In this document: piece by piece, positions 61,212 to 64,000 of the stretch
Layout of the letters: each line of letters opens with the position of its first letter
Numbering within the stretch: position 1 is the first letter of the stretch
The notes under the pieces: generated by a model
Seen by the model: the letters and a program-made list of their open reading frames with translations, nothing else
What the model was told of the DNA's origin: nothing
Databases searched by the model: none
Position numbers and translations under genes: made by a program
NCBI GenBank assembly: GCA_026004795.1
Contig: BPJV01000002.1
Span: 372,001 to 436,000, forward strand
Length of the DNA: 64,000 nt
DNA from: Pirellulaceae bacterium
Lineage (GTDB): Bacteria; Planctomycetota; Planctomycetia; Pirellulales; Pirellulaceae
Direction of reading: 5' to 3'

Positions 61212-62678
61212 TCAATGGCTACCGACGTCCGCCGAGTGCGTGTCTAGCAACGAGTCAACCAGTCCCTCTCCATGCTGATCGACCATTGCCGGACGATCTT
61301 CCTGCCCAGCATTGGAATGGGGGAAGATCTTTTCTTGCACCACGAACACGCCTGCCCCGCCGAGATATCCGACCAAGGCCCACAGGGAAATGCGTTTTAC
61401 GTACCACACGAAATCGATCTTTTCCAATCCCATTGCCGCCACCCCAGCAGCGGAACCGATGATCAAGCAGCTACCTCCCGTCCCGGCACAGTAGGCCAAG
61501 AACAACCAGAACGTGTCGTCTTTGGGGAACTCGTACATACCGATTCCCGCCGCCACCAGGGGAACGTTGTCGACGATGGCTGACAACAGACCGATGGTCA
61601 ACGCCACGAATTGCATATTGGGAACATTGTCCGACAACCAGGCGGCAAGCGTTCGCAGCACCCCCGAAGACTGAAGCGTGCCCACCGCAAGCAAGATACC
61701 GAGGAAGAAGAGAATGCTGGCCGTGTCGATCTTCTTCAACACCGTCAGCACATTGGTACTCGAACGCGTCGCCTCATCGAGGTCATGCTTGATGATCTCC
61801 GATATGATCCAGATCACACTCAGGCTGAACATCATGCCCATGAACGGGGGAAGGTGGGTAACGGCCTTGAAGATCGGCACGAACACCAGTCCGCAAAAGC
61901 CCAGAGCGAGGAACAGGGCCGAATGCCACGGCTTGAGCGTCTTGTTCGCCTTCTCATCCGAAACGGGCGGCCGTTCAATCTCTCCCTTAAGGAACATGGA
62001 GGCAATGGTCAGCGGGATGATCATGCAGCACAGACTGGGGATGATGAGCGAGCGCATCACTTCCACCGTGGAGATCTTGTTACCGATCCACAACATCGTC
62101 GTCGTGACGTCACCGATCACCGTCCAGGCGCCACCGGCGTTGGCTGCCACAACGATCATGCCGCAGAAGAACAGTCGCGTCTGTCGATCCTTGATCAGCT
62201 TCTTCATCAAAGAAACCATGACGATGGTCGTCGTCAGGTTATCCAACACGGCGGAGAGGAAGAACGTCAAGAAGCACACCGTCCACAGCAGCTTGACCTT
62301 GTTCCGCGTACGGATCCGATCGGTAATCACCGAAAAGCCCTCGTAGGCATCGACCAGTTCGACAATGGTCATCGCCCCGAGCAGGAAGAACAAGATGTAC
62401 GAGATTTCAGCGATTAGGTGAAGGAACTGACCGTGCACCGCATAATGAACCAGCAATTCATGCGGTTCCATCGCCGCACCATGAGCTGCCGCGTCCATCT
62501 TGAACGTCTCGGGAATCTTGTCCGGTGCGAGGATCGAGTCGATTCCCAAGAGATAGAGCGCCCAGCACGCGGCGCCGATGAACAGCGCGGTTGCCGCTTT
62601 GTCGATATGCAATGGATGCTCGAGGGCGATCACGATGTAACCGACGACGAACAGCAGGATGATAGTTGTTAGTAGCAT
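61212..62678 (-). CDS. nhaD: Na+/H+ antiporter NhaD-type
   Basis: A 488-residue member of the ion transporter superfamily with about twelve membrane helices. The helix pair with FFLSAVLDNLTTTIVMVSL, then NAGGAWTVIGDVTTTMLWIG, and the second inverted half with AIVDNVPLVAAGIGMY and GTGGSCLIIGSAAGVAAMG are the NhaD signature. It exports Na+ or Li+ for H+. The stretch near residues 58-76 is an insertion rich in Ala and His (MDAAAHGAAMEPHELLVHY) between the first helices. It is the third cation transporter in the window. Confidence 0.92.
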   Translation of the reverse strand: MLLTTIILLFVVGYIVIALEHPLHIDKAATALFIGAACWALYLLGIDSILAPDKIPETFKMDAAAHGAAMEPHELLVHYAVHGQFLHLIAEISYILFFLLGAMTIVELVDAYEGFSVITDRIRTRNKVKLLWTVCFLTFFLSAVLDNLTTTIVMVSLMKKLIKDRQTRLFFCGMIVVAANAGGAWTVIGDVTTTMLWIGNKISTVEVMRSLIIPSLCCMIIPLTIASMFLKGEIERPPVSDEKANKTLKPWHSALFLALGFCGLVFVPIFKAVTHLPPFMGMMFSLSVIWIISEIIKHDLDEATRSSTNVLTVLKKIDTASILFFLGILLAVGTLQSSGVLRTLAAWLSDNVPNMQFVALTIGLLSAIVDNVPLVAAGIGMYEFPKDDTFWLFLAYCAGTGGSCLIIGSAAGVAAMGLEKIDFVWYVKRISLWALVGYLGGAGVFVVQEKIFPHSNAGQEDRPAMVDQHGEGLVDSLLDTHSADVGSH

Positions 62679-62991
62679 GGATTCTCTCGCTTTTAATACA
62701 CCGTCGCCCGGTGGCCTAATCCTCAGCCGCCGGAGCCTGTCCGACCTCGATCCCTATCGGGCAACCCCACCATCTGAACCTTGCCATGGTGGAACGATTC
62801 CTGCCACAACGGTTCAGTCAGTTGCCCTCCCCCTCCGCGGGGGGCGTCGCCTTCCAGATCGAACGCCGAATAGAAATAGCATACGGCTGGGGAGGGAAAC
62901 CACTTGGGAATCGGTGCGCACTAACCAAATGGGTAAAACTACCCTCAGGTTAATGGTTGCATGGGATAGACCGATTGTGCGCATTAGATGT
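62679..62991. other. Intergenic region between sucB and nhaD
   Basis: About 310 bases. A short hairpin GGGTA-AAAC-TACCC lies at about 62931-62944, after the E2 gene and without a T-run. The region upstream of nhaD is where a cation-sensing riboswitch is found in some bacteria, but I could not recognise such a fold here. Confidence 0.4.
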
Positions 62992-64000
62992 TCAGATTTC
63001 CAAGAACAGGCGCGCTGGATCTTCGCAAATCTCCTTGATGGTTCGCAAAAACGTAACGGCTTCACGTCCATCGATGATCCGGTGATCGTAAGTCAAAGCG
63101 ACATACATCATCGGCAGGATCACCACTTGACCGTCGACCGCCATCGGCCGTTCCTGAATGGCGTGCAATCCCAAGATAGCGCTTTGGGGCGGATTGACGA
63201 TCGGTGTGCTAAGCAACGATCCGTACACGCCTCCGTTGCTGATCGTGAACGTTCCTCCTTCGAGATCTTCTGGCATGAGGCGATTCTCCGCCGCCTTGGC
63301 CGCATAGTCGGCGATAGCCCGTTCGATGTCGGCAAAGGTCATCGATTCGCAATTGCGCAGGACAGGGACGACCAGCCCTTTACCGCCGCCGATGGCTATA
63401 CCGATGTCGTGATAGTATTTGTAAACGATATTATTGCCACGGATTTCCGCATTGACCGCCGGGAACCGTCTGAGCGCTTCCACGCTGGCCTTGACGAAAA
63501 ACGACATGAATCCGAGCTTCACGCCGTGCTTTTTCTGGAAGGCATCGCGGTACTTGTTGCGAATCTCGATAATCGGCTTCATGTTGATTTCATTGAACGT
63601 GGTCAACAAGGCGGCGTTATGCTGTGCCTGGACCAACCTGGCGGCGATCGTGCGCCGAATCATGCTCATCGGGCGCACCTCCTCCATGCGGGAGCCTTCG
63701 GCCAAGGAGCGACTCTCCGGCACCGCCATCCCCGTCTCGAGAACGGGAGGCTGAGCCGGCTTCGCGGCCGGTGCGGCGGACGCGAGCGGCGGTTGAGCAG
63801 CAGACGTAACCGTCGACGTCGGCCCACTGGCGTGAGCAGGCTGGTGTTCCCGAGCGGCGATCGCGGCCTGGACATCCTCCTTCAAGATGCGTCCGCCGGG
63901 TCCGGTGGGAGTGATCTCGGCAGGCGAAACATGATGTTCCTCCATCAGGCGGGAAGCGGCCGGCATCACATGGGGGGCATCCCCCGGTTTCACGCTGCCG
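62992..64000 (-). CDS. sucB: 2-oxoglutarate dehydrogenase E2 subunit, 5-prime truncated by the window
   Basis: Dihydrolipoyl succinyltransferase, cut by the window edge. At least 336 residues are visible. The peripheral subunit-binding domain ([20 protein letters not shown], then [15 protein letters not shown]) is followed by an Ala/Pro linker and the acyltransferase domain ([14 protein letters not shown], then [20 protein letters not shown]), with the catalytic [10 protein letters not shown] near the end ([10 protein letters not shown]). The N-terminal lipoyl domain is off the window. Some features such as [11 protein letters not shown] fit SucB better than the pyruvate E2. With lpdA at 37 kb it forms the expected enzyme chemistry. 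Confidence 0.9.
   Translation of the reverse strand, partial: GSVKPGDAPHVMPAASRLMEEHHVSPAEITPTGPGGRILKEDVQAAIAAREHQPAHASGPTSTVTSAAQPPLASAAPAAKPAQPPVLETGMAVPESRSLAEGSRMEEVRPMSMIRRTIAARLVQAQHNAALLTTFNEINMKPIIEIRNKYRDAFQKKHGVKLGFMSFFVKASVEALRRFPAVNAEIRGNNIVYKYYHDIGIAIGGGKGLVVPVLRNCESMTFADIERAIADYAAKAAENRLMPEDLEGGTFTISNGGVYGSLLSTPIVNPPQSAILGLHAIQERPMAVDGQVVILPMMYVALTYDHRIIDGREAVTFLRTIKEICEDPARLFLEI

Noticed and set aside
62679-62991. A sodium-sensing riboswitch upstream of nhaD
   Set aside because: The gene context would suit one, but I could not match the conserved bases or fold by eye.

Overview
The window is GC-rich bacterial DNA (close to 60% by eye) that reads as a chromosome segment of a planctomycete, most likely of the Pirellulales type. 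The signs are a secreted formylglycine-type sulfatase, a PQQ-type beta-propeller protein, an ECF sigma factor directly followed by a Ser/Thr kinase, an RHS relic, a Tat-signal hypothetical protein, and GC-rich palindromic intergenic repeats of the kind common in that phylum. This assignment is an inference; there is no rRNA or other marker to settle it. I saw no tRNA, rRNA, tmRNA or CRISPR array.

Layout. 0-5.2 kb: an OxyR-like regulator, an ECF-type sigma factor, and a minus-strand cluster (CPA antiporter with TrkA-N domain, membrane protein, ArsC/Spx-like thioredoxin-fold protein). 5.2-8.1 kb: iron-dependent alcohol dehydrogenase plus aldehyde dehydrogenase. 8.1-11.6 kb: citramalate synthase (cimA, minus) divergent from a fused dehydroquinate dehydratase/shikimate dehydrogenase. 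The cimA leader holds the most interesting element seen: an Ile-rich 16-residue leader peptide, a perfect Rho-independent terminator and a competing antiterminator, together an isoleucine attenuator. 11.9-16.5 kb: M3 peptidase and sulfatase separated by palindromic repeats. 16.7-20.2 kb: lysS-purE-purK operon. 21.1-23.0 kb: rho-ribH. 23.0-27.5 kb: an accessory graveyard of long repeats, IS110 and IS66 relics, a truncated sulfotransferase-like fragment and a broken RHS gene. 27.5-32.5 kb: LptF/G permease, ICMT-type methyltransferase and an NtrB/NtrC-type two-component pair. 32.6-36.9 kb: UvrD helicase with an OYE-family reductase, and a free-standing RNA polymerase alpha C-terminal domain. 37.2-40.4 kb: lipoamide dehydrogenase and a membrane-anchored TPR protein. 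40.8-55.3 kb: a run of plus-strand genes (exported MsrA, an atypical NRAMP transporter, LarC with a His-rich tail, SDR, EpmA, a cation-chloride cotransporter, ECF sigma factor plus kinase, DRG-like GTPase, PolX). 55.7-57.1 kb: secreted PQQ-propeller protein. 57.1-58.6 kb: a second cluster of the same repeats found at 23-27 kb. 58.7-64 kb: MnmD-like methyltransferase, Tat-signal hypothetical protein, LMW-phosphatase-like protein, NhaD antiporter and the start-truncated E2 subunit of 2-oxoglutarate dehydrogenase.

Functionally most of the window is housekeeping. CimA supplies 2-oxobutyrate for isoleucine and appears controlled by isoleucine availability through its leader. Lpd and the E2 subunit belong to the same 2-oxoacid dehydrogenase chemistry although they lie 24 kb apart. 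OxyR and the exported MsrA are oxidative-stress functions. Three cation transport systems (CPA, SLC12-type, NhaD) point to active ion homeostasis. The two repeat clusters share three repeat families and are where transposon and RHS relics accumulate.
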